A DNA stretch of 64,000 nt from an uncultured Sterolibacterium sp. (lineage in GTDB: Bacteria; Pseudomonadota; Gammaproteobacteria; Burkholderiales; Rhodocyclaceae). Both the position numbers and the translations under genes were made by a program. The stretch is from the NCBI GenBank assembly GCA_903904605.1, contig CAIVDC010000008.1, positions 118,849 to 182,848 on the forward strand, written 5' to 3'. Of the stretch, positions 17,148 to 28,157 are shown piece after piece; position 1 is the stretch's first letter, and each line of letters begins with the position of its first letter. The notes under the pieces are model-generated. The model made no database searches and had not been told where the DNA came from. It saw only the letters and a program-made list of their open reading frames with translations.

Positions 17148-19028
17148 CTAAACGCACACGACACAGTTCCGGCCGCGCTGCTTGGCGCCGAAGACACCCT
17201 GGTCGGCGCGCTTGATCAGCGCGTCGTGGTTGGCCATGCCGTCCTCGCGCACGGCCACGCCGACACTGACGGTGCGGCGCAGCATGCCGCCCTCGGCCGC
17301 CGCGACCGCCTGGCGCATGCGCTCGGCGCAGGCGAATGCCGCCTCCAGCGTCGTGTCCGGGCAGATCACCAGGAACTCGTCGCCGCCGAAACGGCAGACC
17401 ATGTCCTGCGCCCGCACGCAACTCTTCAGCGCCGCCGCGACCTGGCGCAGCACGGTGTCGCCGACATCGTGGCCATGAGCATCGTTGATCGACTTGAATT
17501 CGTCGACATCGATCACCATGGCGGCCAGTGGCCGCCTGCTGCGGCCGGCGGCGGCCCATTCCTGTTCGATGCGCTCGATGGCATAGCGGCGGTTGGGAAA
17601 GCCGGTCAGCATGTCGGACATCGCCACTTCCTGCAGGAGCCGGTTGGTCACCTCGAGTTCGGCTGCCGTCTGGCGTATGTTTTCCTTTTCCCGTTCGATT
17701 TCCCGCTGCAGTTCCACCACGCGCTGGGCGGCGCGCAATCGCGCCGCCAGCACCTTGGGCTTGAGAGGCTTGCCCATGAAGTCATTGACGCCGCTTTTGA
17801 AGGCCTCTATCAGTTTGTCGTCGTCACACAGACCGGTGAGGATCAGGATGTAAATGCCGCGGCCTAACTTGGTCTGGCGCAGCGCACGGGTCAAGGCGAT
17901 GCCGTCCATCTGCGGCATCAGCCAGTCGACCACCATCATCTGCGGGCGCAGCTCCAGTGCCATCTCCAAACCCTGGCGGCCATCGGCGGCTTCGAACACC
18001 TCGTAGCCGTCATTGGCCAGCGACGCACTCAGGATGGCCCGGGTCGCCGCGTCGTCATCGACCAGCAGGACACGCATCCTTTCTATCGCGGCAGGGCCGC
18101 CGGGGCCGCTCTCGGGAGGCCGGGACAATTCCTCGAAAGGCGGCATCCGGGTCGCTCTGACGTTCAGCAGAGTTCCCCACTCGAGCCACTGCTTGGCCGC
18201 CTCATCGCAAATGGCGTTGAGCCCCTCGGCTTCGAGGGCCAGGATGCTGCCCAACTCGGACAGCCGTGGCATCATCGCCGGCCGGGCGGCCGCGGGCGCG
18301 AGGCAGACGTCGGCAATGTAGTCGGCGAGCGCCAGCAGGTGCGTCAACTTGAACTGGCGCGAACCTGCCTGGGCGTCGAGGGCGGCCAAGTTCTCGAAGA
18401 AATGCACGGGTTCGGTATAGACCTTGGGCATCCCCCACTCGAGCATCATGGCCGCGGAAAGCGCATTGTGCGTCAGCACGAAGGCCTCCTGCTCCAGATC
18501 GAACAGGCGCAGGGCCGGCTCCTTGCCGACGCGCAGGACAAGGCCCGAGTAGCGCTCGGGAAACAGCGTCGCCAGGGCCAGTTCGCCTATCCTGGCGAGC
18601 AGGCCGACGGCGAACGCCTCGTCCATTTGCGCCACCGGGGTGGCGTTGCTCAGGGCCTGCAGCGCGATGCCGCAAATCAGCGAATGCGACCAGTAGCGCT
18701 GATAATCGAAGCCTTCGCAATGGCCGCCGGAATAGTTCGAGATCAGGGAGAATCCCGCGACCAAGGTTCGCGCCGCCGGCAGGCCGAGTACGGTAAGGGC
18801 ATTGCGGATCGAGGCGACCGGTCGGCGGCCGATGCCGTTCGCGCCATTGGCCGCCTTGATCAGGCGCGCGGAAATGGCCGGGTCGGCGCTGATCGCGTGA
18901 GCCAGTTCGGCCAGCGAGGCTTCCGGCCGCTGCATCAGCCGGATGATGGCAAGCGCTACTCCTTTGGGCGACGGCAGATCGCCCGTGGCCTTCAACTGTT
19001 CGAACTTGGTGAGGTCGACCGGATTCAC
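17148..19028 (-). CDS. HDOD-receiver-GGDEF signalling protein (probable diguanylate cyclase), copy 1
   Basis: The 626-residue protein combines an HDOD domain (about residues 10-260), a receiver (about 315-430; RVLLVDDDAATRAIL, MMVVDWLMPQMDG) and a GGDEF domain (about 465-626). The catalytic loop is RFGGDEF, and RAQD five residues before it matches the c-di-GMP inhibitory site. GGDEF proteins make c-di-GMP; HDOD domains are non-catalytic HD relatives with signalling roles. It lies just upstream of flhDC and is a tandem paralogue of the next protein, so a motility-to-sessile switch is a reasonable guess. No kinase partner is adjacent. Confidence 0.9.
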   Translation of the reverse strand: MNPVDLTKFEQLKATGDLPSPKGVALAIIRLMQRPEASLAELAHAISADPAISARLIKAANGANGIGRRPVASIRNALTVLGLPAARTLVAGFSLISNYSGGHCEGFDYQRYWSHSLICGIALQALSNATPVAQMDEAFAVGLLARIGELALATLFPERYSGLVLRVGKEPALRLFDLEQEAFVLTHNALSAAMMLEWGMPKVYTEPVHFFENLAALDAQAGSRQFKLTHLLALADYIADVCLAPAAARPAMMPRLSELGSILALEAEGLNAICDEAAKQWLEWGTLLNVRATRMPPFEELSRPPESGPGGPAAIERMRVLLVDDDAATRAILSASLANDGYEVFEAADGRQGLEMALELRPQMMVVDWLMPQMDGIALTRALRQTKLGRGIYILILTGLCDDDKLIEAFKSGVNDFMGKPLKPKVLAARLRAAQRVVELQREIEREKENIRQTAAELEVTNRLLQEVAMSDMLTGFPNRRYAIERIEQEWAAAGRSRRPLAAMVIDVDEFKSINDAHGHDVGDTVLRQVAAALKSCVRAQDMVCRFGGDEFLVICPDTTLEAAFACAERMRQAVAAAEGGMLRRTVSVGVAVREDGMANHDALIKRADQGVFGAKQRGRNCVVCV

Positions 19029-19136
19029 GGCCCGGTCACAACTTGCGCAATATGTCGTTCATAACCTATTTGCACACGGCAACGAGGCGACTTATACCAT
19101 CTTAACGGAATTGCCGCCAATGGCTCCCGGACGGGG

Positions 19137-21035
19137 CTATGACTGGAGCGCCACGACGCGATCGCGGCCGCGTTGCTTGGCGACGAAGACGCCCTGGTCG
19201 GCGCGCGTGATCAGCGCGTCGTGGTGGGCCATATCGTCCCCGCGCACGGCCACGCCGACGCTGACGGTGTGGCGCATGCCGTCGTCAGTCAGCGCCGCGA
19301 CCGCCTGGCGCATCCGCTCGGCACAGGCGATAGCCGCGTCCAGCGTGGTGTCCGGACAGATCACCAGGAACTCGTCGCCGCCGAAGCGGCAAACGACGTC
19401 CTGCGCCCGCACGCCGCTCTTCAGCGCCGCCGCGACCCGGCGCAGCACGGTGTCGCCGACGTCGTGGCCATGCGCGTCGTTGACCCGCTTGAACTCGTCG
19501 ACGTCGATCACCATGGCGGCCAGCGGCCGCTTGCTGCGGTTGGCCGCGGCCCATTCCTGTTCGATGCGCTCGATCGCGTAGCGGCGGTTGGGAAAACCGG
19601 TCAGCATGTCGGTCATCGCGACTTCCTGCAGGCGGCGGCTGGTCACCGCCAGTTCTGCCGCAAACAACCGTATCTCCTCGCTTTCGCGCTCGATCTCGGC
19701 CTGCAGCTTGACCACGCGCTGGGCGGCGAGCAGGCGTGCGATCAGCACCTTGGGCCGCAGCGGCTTGCCCATGAAATCATTGACGCCGCTCTCGAAAGCC
19801 TCGATCAGGCTGGCGTCGGTGTCGCGGCCGGTCAGGATCATGATGTAGATGCTGCGGCCTACCTTGGTCCGGCGCAGGGCCTTGGTCAATTCGATGCCGT
19901 CCATCTCCGGCATCAGCCAGTCGACCATCATGAGATCGGGGCGCAACTCGACCGCCATCTCGAAACCCTGGCGGCCATTGACCGCCTCGAACAGTTCATG
20001 GCCCGCCTTGGCCAGGGTCGTGCGCAGGATCAGGCGGCTGACCGGATCATCGTCCACCAGCAGGACGCGCATTCGCCTGCCTGCAACGGCGTCGGGCAAC
20101 ATGCCCTCGGCCAGTTCGGGCGCCGCGGGCGGGCTGGCCAGTTCCTCGAAAGGCGGCACCGCGGTGGCGGCGACGTTCAGCAGGCCGCCCCACTCCAGCC
20201 ATTCCCGGGCCACCTTGTCGCAGATCGCCATGAGCTTGTCGGCATCGAGGAAAACCCTCGCGCCGAGCAGGAACAAGCGGGCCATCATGTCATGCTGCTC
20301 CGCCTTCTGTGCCAGGCAGACATCGGCGACATAGTCGGCGAGCGCCAGCAAGTGGGTGAGCTTGAACGCGCGCGAGCCTTCCTCGAAGTACATCTTGTCC
20401 AGCGTCTCGAAGAACTCCAGGGGGTCCGTATAGACCTTGGGCACGCCCCAGTCGAGCATCATGGCTGCGGACAACTCGTTGTGGGTCATGACGAAAGCTT
20501 CCTGTTCGAGATCGAGCAGGCGGCTATCGGGTTCCCGATCCATGCGCTGCAGGAGGTCCGAGTATTTCGCCGGGAACAGCGTCGCCAATGCCAGTTCGCC
20601 GATCCGGGCCAGCAGGCCGACGGAAAACGCCTCCTCCGGCTGGGCACTCTGGGTCGCGCTCGACAATGCCTGCAGCGCGACGGCGCAGACCAGCGAGTGC
20701 GACCAGAAGCGCTGGTAATCGAAGCTCCTGCAGTTGCCGCCGCGGTAGGAAGACAGCAGGGAAAAACCCAGCGCCAGCGATCTGACTGCCGGCAGGCCGA
20801 GCACCGTGAGCGCGTTCTGGATCGACAGGACCGGACGCTTGCCTATGGCATTGACGCCGTTGGCCGCCTTGATCAGCCGCGCGACAAATGCCGGATCCGC
20901 CTTGATGGCATGCACCAGTTCGCTAAGCGGAGCGTCCGGGCGTTGCGTCAGGCGGATGATGGCCAGCGCAGCCCCCTTGGGGGAAGGCAGTTCCCCGGTG
21001 CACCTGAGTTGTTCGAATTTCGAGAGATCGACCAT
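19137..21035 (-). CDS. HDOD-receiver-GGDEF signalling protein (probable diguanylate cyclase), copy 2
   Basis: This protein has the same architecture as copy 1, 632 residues: HDOD (LPSPKGAALAIIRLTQRPDA), receiver (RVLLVDDDPVSRLILR, MMVDWLMPEMDGIELT), a short coiled linker (LQAEIERESEEIRLFAAELA) and GGDEF with RFGGDEF and the RAQD inhibitory-site motif. I chose the start MVDLSKFEQL because GGAG lies just upstream and it aligns with copy 1; an ATG 16 codons earlier is possible. The pair clearly arose by tandem duplication, with nearly identical GGDEF stretches and more divergent HDOD parts. Confidence 0.9.
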   Translation of the reverse strand: MVDLSKFEQLRCTGELPSPKGAALAIIRLTQRPDAPLSELVHAIKADPAFVARLIKAANGVNAIGKRPVLSIQNALTVLGLPAVRSLALGFSLLSSYRGGNCRSFDYQRFWSHSLVCAVALQALSSATQSAQPEEAFSVGLLARIGELALATLFPAKYSDLLQRMDREPDSRLLDLEQEAFVMTHNELSAAMMLDWGVPKVYTDPLEFFETLDKMYFEEGSRAFKLTHLLALADYVADVCLAQKAEQHDMMARLFLLGARVFLDADKLMAICDKVAREWLEWGGLLNVAATAVPPFEELASPPAAPELAEGMLPDAVAGRRMRVLLVDDDPVSRLILRTTLAKAGHELFEAVNGRQGFEMAVELRPDLMMVDWLMPEMDGIELTKALRRTKVGRSIYIMILTGRDTDASLIEAFESGVNDFMGKPLRPKVLIARLLAAQRVVKLQAEIERESEEIRLFAAELAVTSRRLQEVAMTDMLTGFPNRRYAIERIEQEWAAANRSKRPLAAMVIDVDEFKRVNDAHGHDVGDTVLRRVAAALKSGVRAQDVVCRFGGDEFLVICPDTTLDAAIACAERMRQAVAALTDDGMRHTVSVGVAVRGDDMAHHDALITRADQGVFVAKQRGRDRVVALQS

Positions 21036-21185
21036 GGTCTCCGGCTGATCGAGTCGATCCGCGTCAATTGAAAACCGCCCCATATTATCATCCGCATGAT
21101 TCCAGCGGGCCCGGTCAGGCAGGCTGAAAGCCGGGGGGGATAGCCGTTCGGGCGCGGCGCTCTTGCGTTAGAATGGACCAAGCTC

Positions 21186-21731
21186 ATGGACACCGCCATC
21201 AACTACTGCAGCCACTGCGGCGCCTCGGTCTGCGTCCAGGTGCCGCCCGGCGACACGCTGGAACGCCATGTCTGCCTCCGCTGCGGCACCGTCCATTACC
21301 AGAATCCGAAACTGGTGGTCGGCAGCCTGCCGGTTTGGCAGGACAAGATTCTGCTCTGCCGTCGCGCCATAGAGCCGCGCCACGGCAAGTGGACGCTGCC
21401 CGCGGGATTCATGGAAAACAACGAGACCCTGCCCCAGGCGGCGTTGCGCGAGACCAGCGAGGAAGCCTGCGCCCGGGTCGAACTGGGCGAGATGTACACC
21501 CTCATCAGCGTGCCCCATATCAGCCAGGTGCACGCGATCTACCGGGCCCGCCTGCTCGACCTCGACTTTGCCCCCGGCATCGAGACGCTGGAAATCGGGC
21601 TGTTCGCCGAGGATGAAATTCCCTGGCAGGAAATCGCCTTCCGCACCATCGCCTTGACCCTGCGTCACTACTTCGCCGACCGCCGCGCCGGCAGCTTCAG
21701 CTTCCATACCGGGGAACTGCCGCCGCCCTAG
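21186..21731 (+). CDS. Nudix hydrolase with N-terminal zinc ribbon
   Basis: Nudix enzymes cleave nucleoside diphosphate derivatives. The 181-residue protein starts with a zinc ribbon (CSHCG...CLRCGTVHYQNP), as in NADH-pyrophosphatase-related Nudix proteins. The Nudix box is GFMENNETLPQAALRETSEE, with the metal-binding REtsEE glutamates intact. The glycine that usually follows EE-x is Cys (EEACARV). The substrate (ADP-ribose, NADH or FAD-like) cannot be told. No clear ribosome-binding site precedes the ATG. It converges with the TonB-like gene, with only four bases between them. Confidence 0.88.
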   Translation: MDTAINYCSHCGASVCVQVPPGDTLERHVCLRCGTVHYQNPKLVVGSLPVWQDKILLCRRAIEPRHGKWTLPAGFMENNETLPQAALRETSEEACARVELGEMYTLISVPHISQVHAIYRARLLDLDFAPGIETLEIGLFAEDEIPWQEIAFRTIALTLRHYFADRRAGSFSFHTGELPPP

Positions 21732-21735
21732 CGGC

Positions 21736-22368
21736 TCACTCCTCGTCGATTTCGAACAGCACCGGCAGCAGCAAGGCGAACGCCTGGCCGCGCAACTGCC
21801 GGGGCAGGCTCGTGGCCTGCACGGCGCGGGCAATCATGTCGATCGCCGCCCGGTCGAGCAGTTCATGTCCGCTCGAACTCGCCAGTTGCGGCGGCTGCGG
21901 CGTGCCGTTGGCAAGAACGGCGACCCGCACGTCGGCACGTCCGCGCAAGCCTCGGTCCAGCGCGGACGCCGGATAGTTCTTGTAGCGCCGCGTTGCCGCG
22001 GCAAGGCTCAGGCGGTACTGTCGCAGGCCTTCCTCGTCGAGGCCGGCGCTGGCCTCAGGGGCCGCTGCCGGCGGGCGATCAGGCAAACTGCGCGCCGCCG
22101 GCGTTGACCTCGCTCGCGCCACGCCGGCGGGCGCGCGAGGCTGCCCCTCGGCGGCGGCAAGACCCGGTGCCGGCGGCTGCGGCTGGGCCGGAGATCCTGG
22201 CGCGACCGCCTCCGCCCCGAACTGCCGCAGCGTCGCCGTCAGGGGCGGACTCGCGCGCGACACCGGCTGCATTGTCCATTGCGACAACAGCCAGGCATGC
22301 AACGCCAGGGAAATCGCGAGGGCGGGCCAGGGACCGGAGTCTATCCCGCTACTTTTAAATTTCACCAT
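21736..22368 (-). CDS. TonB-like energy transducer protein
   Basis: TonB-type proteins pass inner-membrane proton-motive energy to outer-membrane receptors. The 210-residue protein has an N-terminal signal anchor (WPALAISLALHAWLLSQW), a Pro/Ala-rich periplasmic linker (about residues 45-105) and a TonB C-terminal domain (RRYKNYPASALDRGLRGR, ADVRVAVLANGTP, LLDRAAIDMIARAV). No exbB/exbD or receptor gene is adjacent, so its partner is unknown. It is divergent from the HNH gene across about 40 bases. Confidence 0.82.
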   Translation of the reverse strand: MVKFKSSGIDSGPWPALAISLALHAWLLSQWTMQPVSRASPPLTATLRQFGAEAVAPGSPAQPQPPAPGLAAAEGQPRAPAGVARARSTPAARSLPDRPPAAAPEASAGLDEEGLRQYRLSLAAATRRYKNYPASALDRGLRGRADVRVAVLANGTPQPPQLASSSGHELLDRAAIDMIARAVQATSLPRQLRGQAFALLLPVLFEIDEE

Positions 22369-22409
22369 GCTCTGCTAGTCTTTGCCGATCAATTGATTCT
22401 ACACCGCTG

Positions 22410-23000
22410 ATGTTCCCAGCCCGAAACGCTCCGCCCCTGATCCTGACCCTGGACATGCATGGCATGCCGCATCGCTGGGTCACCTGGCAGCACGCCTGTT
22501 TCTATTACGCCAAGGATCTGGTGGCCTGGGACGCAGGCGATCACCGCTTCACCTTTCACGGCGGCATGAACCGCCATACCGGCTGCCGCTCGAGCATCAC
22601 CGCCAACAGCATCATCGCCATCCGCGGCAAGGCGCTCGCGAGCAAGAGCCTGTTCCAGGTGCCGCCGCTCGACAACCGCGAACTGTTCCATCGCGACCGC
22701 CATATCTGCGCCTACTGCGGCGGCGAACACACCACCTTGCGCCTGACGCGCGACCACGTCATGCCCGTCTCGCAGGGCGGGCGCGACCTGTGGATGAATG
22801 TCGTCACCGCCTGCCGAAGCTGCAACCAGAGGAAGAGCGGGCGCACCCCGGAACAGGCCGGCATGGAGCTGCTGTATGCCCCCTACGTGCCGAACAAGGC
22901 GGAATACCTGATCCTCTGCAACCGTCAGATCCTCGCCGACCAGATGGATTTTCTTGCCCGCCACGTGCCCAGCGCGAGCCGGTGGAAGCACGCCGACTGA
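22410..23000 (+). CDS. HNH endonuclease family protein
   Basis: The 196-residue protein has an HNH nuclease domain near residues 95-150: a CAYCGG zinc pair, RLTRDHVMPVSQGG with the His-metal finger, MNVVTACRSCNQRKSGR with the second Cys pair. The length and the Tyr/Trp-rich N-terminus match the stand-alone HNH proteins common in Proteobacteria, whose role is not established. There is no methylase or toxin partner nearby, so restriction or defence activity is not indicated. Confidence 0.87.
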   Translation: MFPARNAPPLILTLDMHGMPHRWVTWQHACFYYAKDLVAWDAGDHRFTFHGGMNRHTGCRSSITANSIIAIRGKALASKSLFQVPPLDNRELFHRDRHICAYCGGEHTTLRLTRDHVMPVSQGGRDLWMNVVTACRSCNQRKSGRTPEQAGMELLYAPYVPNKAEYLILCNRQILADQMDFLARHVPSASRWKHAD

Positions 23001-23057
23001 CCGGCGAAGGACGTCCCCGTGGGACCTTCCGGTCGCAGCAGCCGGTACAATGGGCGG

Positions 23058-25235
<2,178 letters not shown>

Positions 25236-25275
25236 GGCCCGCGTCCTCGACCGCCGGGCCGGACGCATGCAAGGA

Positions 25276-25295
25276 ATTTGCCCGTATTTGCCTGT
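25276..25295 (+). repeat. Tandem decamer in the promoter region of the M24 operon
   Basis: Two adjacent copies of ATTTGCC(C/T)GT lie directly before a TATATT hexamer (25295-25300) that could be a -10 element, in the 130-base gap before the M24 gene. The helical-turn spacing (10 bases) suits cooperative binding of a regulator. Nothing else is seen in the gap. Confidence 0.4.
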
Positions 25296-25365
25296 ATATT
25301 GTCGCCGGTCCAGCCACGCAATCTTGGCACGCGCTAAGTCCACATCACTCACTCGGGAGAAAACC

Positions 25366-26619
25366 ATGAAATACAACCGCCCGCATGCCACCGCCTCGTG
25401 GGGCACGATGGCCAAGGATTGGGAACGCGGCATCGACTACCAGCGGCTGATCCGCGAGCGCTTCGAACGGGCCCAGGCCTCGGTCAAGGCGGCCGGCCTG
25501 GGCGGCGTGCTCTGCTTCAACGTCGATAACGTGCGCTACATCACCGGCACCCATATCGGCGAATGGGTGCGCGACAAGTTCGACCGCTACGCGCTCTGCC
25601 CGAGGGACGGCGAGCCCTACCTGTGGGACCCGGCGCCGCCGGCCAAGCGCATCAGCAGCCCGTGGATCGCCGATCACGTCGGCGCACCGATCAGCAACAT
25701 GCAGGGTGCGCTGCCGCCGTCGATGAATGTGCAGGACGAGTTCGCGCAGCAGATCAAGAAGATGCTGGTCCATTACGGCATCGACAAAGAGCCGCTGGGC
25801 ATCGATCTGCTCGAACTGCCGATGCTGCGCGCCCTGGAGAAGGCCGGCATCGAGGTGGTCGACGGCCAGCAGGCGATGCTCGATGCGCGCGAGGTCAAGA
25901 CCGCGGACGAAATCGAGATCCTCAAGGTCGCCGCCGGCATGGTGGACGGCACCTATTACGACATCTGCAAGGCGATCCGCCCCGGCATACGCGAGAACGA
26001 ACTGGTGGCGATCGCCCACGACCGGCTGTTCCGCATGGGCTCCGAGCGCGTCGAATGCATCAACTCGGTGGCCGGCCCGCGCGGCACGCCGCACTCGCAT
26101 ACCTTCTCCGACCGCATGATCCAGCCGGGCGACATGATCTATCTGGACATCATGCATTCCTTCAACGGCTACCGCACCTGCTACTACCGCACCTTCGTCT
26201 GTGGCGAGCCGAACAAGCACCAGATCGACGCCTACGACCTGGCCTCGAAGTGGATCAGCGCCTCGATCGACGCGATCAAGCCGGGCGCCACGGTGGACGA
26301 CGTGGCCAACAGCTGGCCGCGCGCCGAGGAATTCGGCTACAGGAACGAGGACGAGGCTTTCCTGCTGCAGTACGGCCACGGCATCGGCCTGTCGCTCTGG
26401 GAGCGGCCGATCATCAGCCGCCGCTTCGGCGGCCAGAAGACGGTGCTGAAGGAAGGCATGGTCTTCGCCGTAGAAACCTGGAAGGGCGCCGCCGACGGCT
26501 CGGGCGCCGCGCGCATCGAGGAGGAAGTGGTGGTCACCAAGACCGGCTGCGAAGTCATCACCAACTTCCCCTCGGACCGGCTGATCTCCTGCGGCCTGCC
26601 CGGCTGCGATGTGTTCTGA
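25366..26619 (+). CDS. M24 (creatinase/prolidase/DddP-like) family protein with an altered metal ligand
   Basis: The 417-residue protein has a creatinase-like N-terminal domain and a pita-bread C-terminal domain. Family metal ligands that remain are D261 (IYLDIMHSF), H338 (GHGIGLSLWERPII), E370 (FAVETWKG) and E385 (RIEEEVVV). The second Asp of the usual D-x10-D pair is replaced by Cys272 (NGYRTCYYRTF). The GHGIGLSLWERP region, with Trp where peptidases have a second His, is like the DMSP-lyase DddP branch. It may be a peptidase, lyase or hydrolase of a small substrate; I cannot choose. GGGAGA precedes the ATG. A CobW-type metallochaperone follows by four bases. Confidence 0.85.
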   Translation: MKYNRPHATASWGTMAKDWERGIDYQRLIRERFERAQASVKAAGLGGVLCFNVDNVRYITGTHIGEWVRDKFDRYALCPRDGEPYLWDPAPPAKRISSPWIADHVGAPISNMQGALPPSMNVQDEFAQQIKKMLVHYGIDKEPLGIDLLELPMLRALEKAGIEVVDGQQAMLDAREVKTADEIEILKVAAGMVDGTYYDICKAIRPGIRENELVAIAHDRLFRMGSERVECINSVAGPRGTPHSHTFSDRMIQPGDMIYLDIMHSFNGYRTCYYRTFVCGEPNKHQIDAYDLASKWISASIDAIKPGATVDDVANSWPRAEEFGYRNEDEAFLLQYGHGIGLSLWERPIISRRFGGQKTVLKEGMVFAVETWKGAADGSGAARIEEEVVVTKTGCEVITNFPSDRLISCGLPGCDVF

Positions 26620-26623
26620 CGCC

Positions 26624-27673
26624 ATGCAGCGCATTGCCGTCTCGCTGATCGCCGGCTTCCTCGGCAGCGGCAAGACGACCCTGCTGAACAGATGGCTGCG
26701 CCTGCCCGAAGCGGGGAGGACGGCGGTCGTGGTCAACGAGTTCGGCGAGATCGGCCTCGACCACGACCTCATCGCCGCCAGCGACGACAATGTCATTCTG
26801 CTCAAGAATGGCTGCCTATGCTGCGCCATGCGCGGCGATCTGGTGACTGCCCTCGACCTGCTCTATCGCAAGGGCTTGCAGGATCCTGCGCGAACATTCG
26901 ACCGCGTGGCGATCGAAACCAGCGGCCTGGCCGATCCCGGCCCGGTGATCCAGTTGCTGCTCTCCGAACCGTCGATAGCCGCGCGCTACCGGCTCGACGG
27001 CGTGGTGACCGTCGTCGACTCGGTCAATGGCGAAGCGACGCTCGATGCCCACCTCGAATCGATCAAGCAGGTCGCAGTCGCCGACCGGATCCTCTTCTCC
27101 AAGGGCGACCTGCCGTTCGCCGATGGCGGCGCGAGCGCGGCGGCACTCAGGCGGCGCGTCAAGGCCATCAACCCCGCGGCAAGGCTGATCGAAGCCGACG
27201 AAGCGCTTCCTGCGGGCCTCTTTGCCGCCGGCGCCAGCCGCGATCCCGACGCGCTGCTCAAGAACTGGCTGCGCGCCGATGCCTACGAAGACGCATCCGC
27301 AGCGACGGCCGGCCACCCCCACGACGAGCGCTTCCGCTCCTTCTGTTACGTCCGCCAGACGCCGATCAGCGAAGCCGCGCTGGCGCTGTTCCTGACCGCC
27401 ATCAGCGACAACCTGGGGCCGCAACTGCTGCGGATCAAGGGCATCATCAACGTCCTCGAACGTCCGGAAACGCCGGCCCTGATCCACGGCGCGCAGAAGC
27501 TGCTCCACGACCTCGATTGGCTGGAGGAATGGCCGTCCGCGGACCGCAACAGCCGCATCGTATTCATCACCCTGGACGCCGGACGCCCCCTGGTCGAGGA
27601 ACTCATGGGCTTCGCCGACCGCATTGCCGCAGGCACCGTCCGGGCCCGTCTCAATACCGGTCAGGACCGCTGA
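26624..27673 (+). CDS. CobW/G3E family GTPase (metallochaperone)
   Basis: G3E GTPases insert or deliver metals (Zn, Co, Ni). The 349-residue protein has P-loop GFLGSGKTTLLN, the metal-binding GCLCCAM (CxCC) motif, the switch segment ETSGLADPGPV, and a CobW C-terminal domain (RSFCYVRQTPISEAALALFL). The guanine-specificity motif reads SKGD rather than NKxD. The start MQRIAVSLIAG lies four bases after the M24 stop. Its position right behind a metalloenzyme-family gene suggests that protein as client; this is an inference. Confidence 0.9.
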   Translation: MQRIAVSLIAGFLGSGKTTLLNRWLRLPEAGRTAVVVNEFGEIGLDHDLIAASDDNVILLKNGCLCCAMRGDLVTALDLLYRKGLQDPARTFDRVAIETSGLADPGPVIQLLLSEPSIAARYRLDGVVTVVDSVNGEATLDAHLESIKQVAVADRILFSKGDLPFADGGASAAALRRRVKAINPAARLIEADEALPAGLFAAGASRDPDALLKNWLRADAYEDASAATAGHPHDERFRSFCYVRQTPISEAALALFLTAISDNLGPQLLRIKGIINVLERPETPALIHGAQKLLHDLDWLEEWPSADRNSRIVFITLDAGRPLVEELMGFADRIAAGTVRARLNTGQDR

Positions 27674-27713
27674 TCGGCCGTCGCGGTGCCACCTGTTGTT
27701 ATAGGAGAAGACA

Positions 27714-28103
27714 ATGTCATTCACCCTGGCGCGTTTCCTGTCCTGCGGCATCTGGTTCTTCGCCGGGATGTTCAAGCTGACCCATTTCGAGCACATCTGC
27801 GAGGACATGGCCAAACACGGCATTCCCTATCAGGCCGCGTTCCTGGTCCTCGTCATCGTGCTTGAAATAGGCGGCTCGATCTTGATCTTCGCCAATGTCC
27901 AGGTCTGGCTGGTGGCGCTGTCCTGGATAGGCTTCATGTTGATCGCGACACCCGTCTACCACGGAAGATTCGTCGTGAATGGGAAGATATTTTTTCCCGA
28001 ATACGTTCAGTTTTCCAAGAACATCTCGCTCGCCGGCGGGCTCATCGCCCTGGCGACGCTGGATCCCGCACTGCCCGGTTCGCTGCGGGCACTACTCAAC
28101 TAA
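27714..28103 (+). CDS. DoxX family membrane protein
   Basis: A 129-residue inner-membrane protein with four predicted helices (ARFLSCGIWFFAGMFKL, AAFLVLVIVLEIGGSILIF, VWLVALSWIGFMLIAT, and a C-terminal ISLAGGLIALATL). It matches DoxX/SURF4-type proteins, whose role is generally unknown. GGAGAAGACA precedes the ATG. It is co-directional with CobW upstream and the oxidoreductase downstream (gaps of 40 and 54 bases) and is probably in the same operon. Confidence 0.82.
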   Translation: MSFTLARFLSCGIWFFAGMFKLTHFEHICEDMAKHGIPYQAAFLVLVIVLEIGGSILIFANVQVWLVALSWIGFMLIATPVYHGRFVVNGKIFFPEYVQFSKNISLAGGLIALATLDPALPGSLRALLN

Positions 28104-28157
28104 GCCATCGCCGACGCGAAAGTAAGACCACGCTCGATCCATTTCAGGAGGGCAACA

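Noticed and set aside
22410..23000. HNH protein as part of a defence or restriction system
   Set aside because: There is no methylase, helicase or toxin partner nearby, and the protein matches common stand-alone HNH proteins.
25300..25340. Possible sigma-54 promoter (TTGGCAC) before the M24 gene
   Set aside because: There is no GC dinucleotide ten bases after the GG, so the -12 element is missing.
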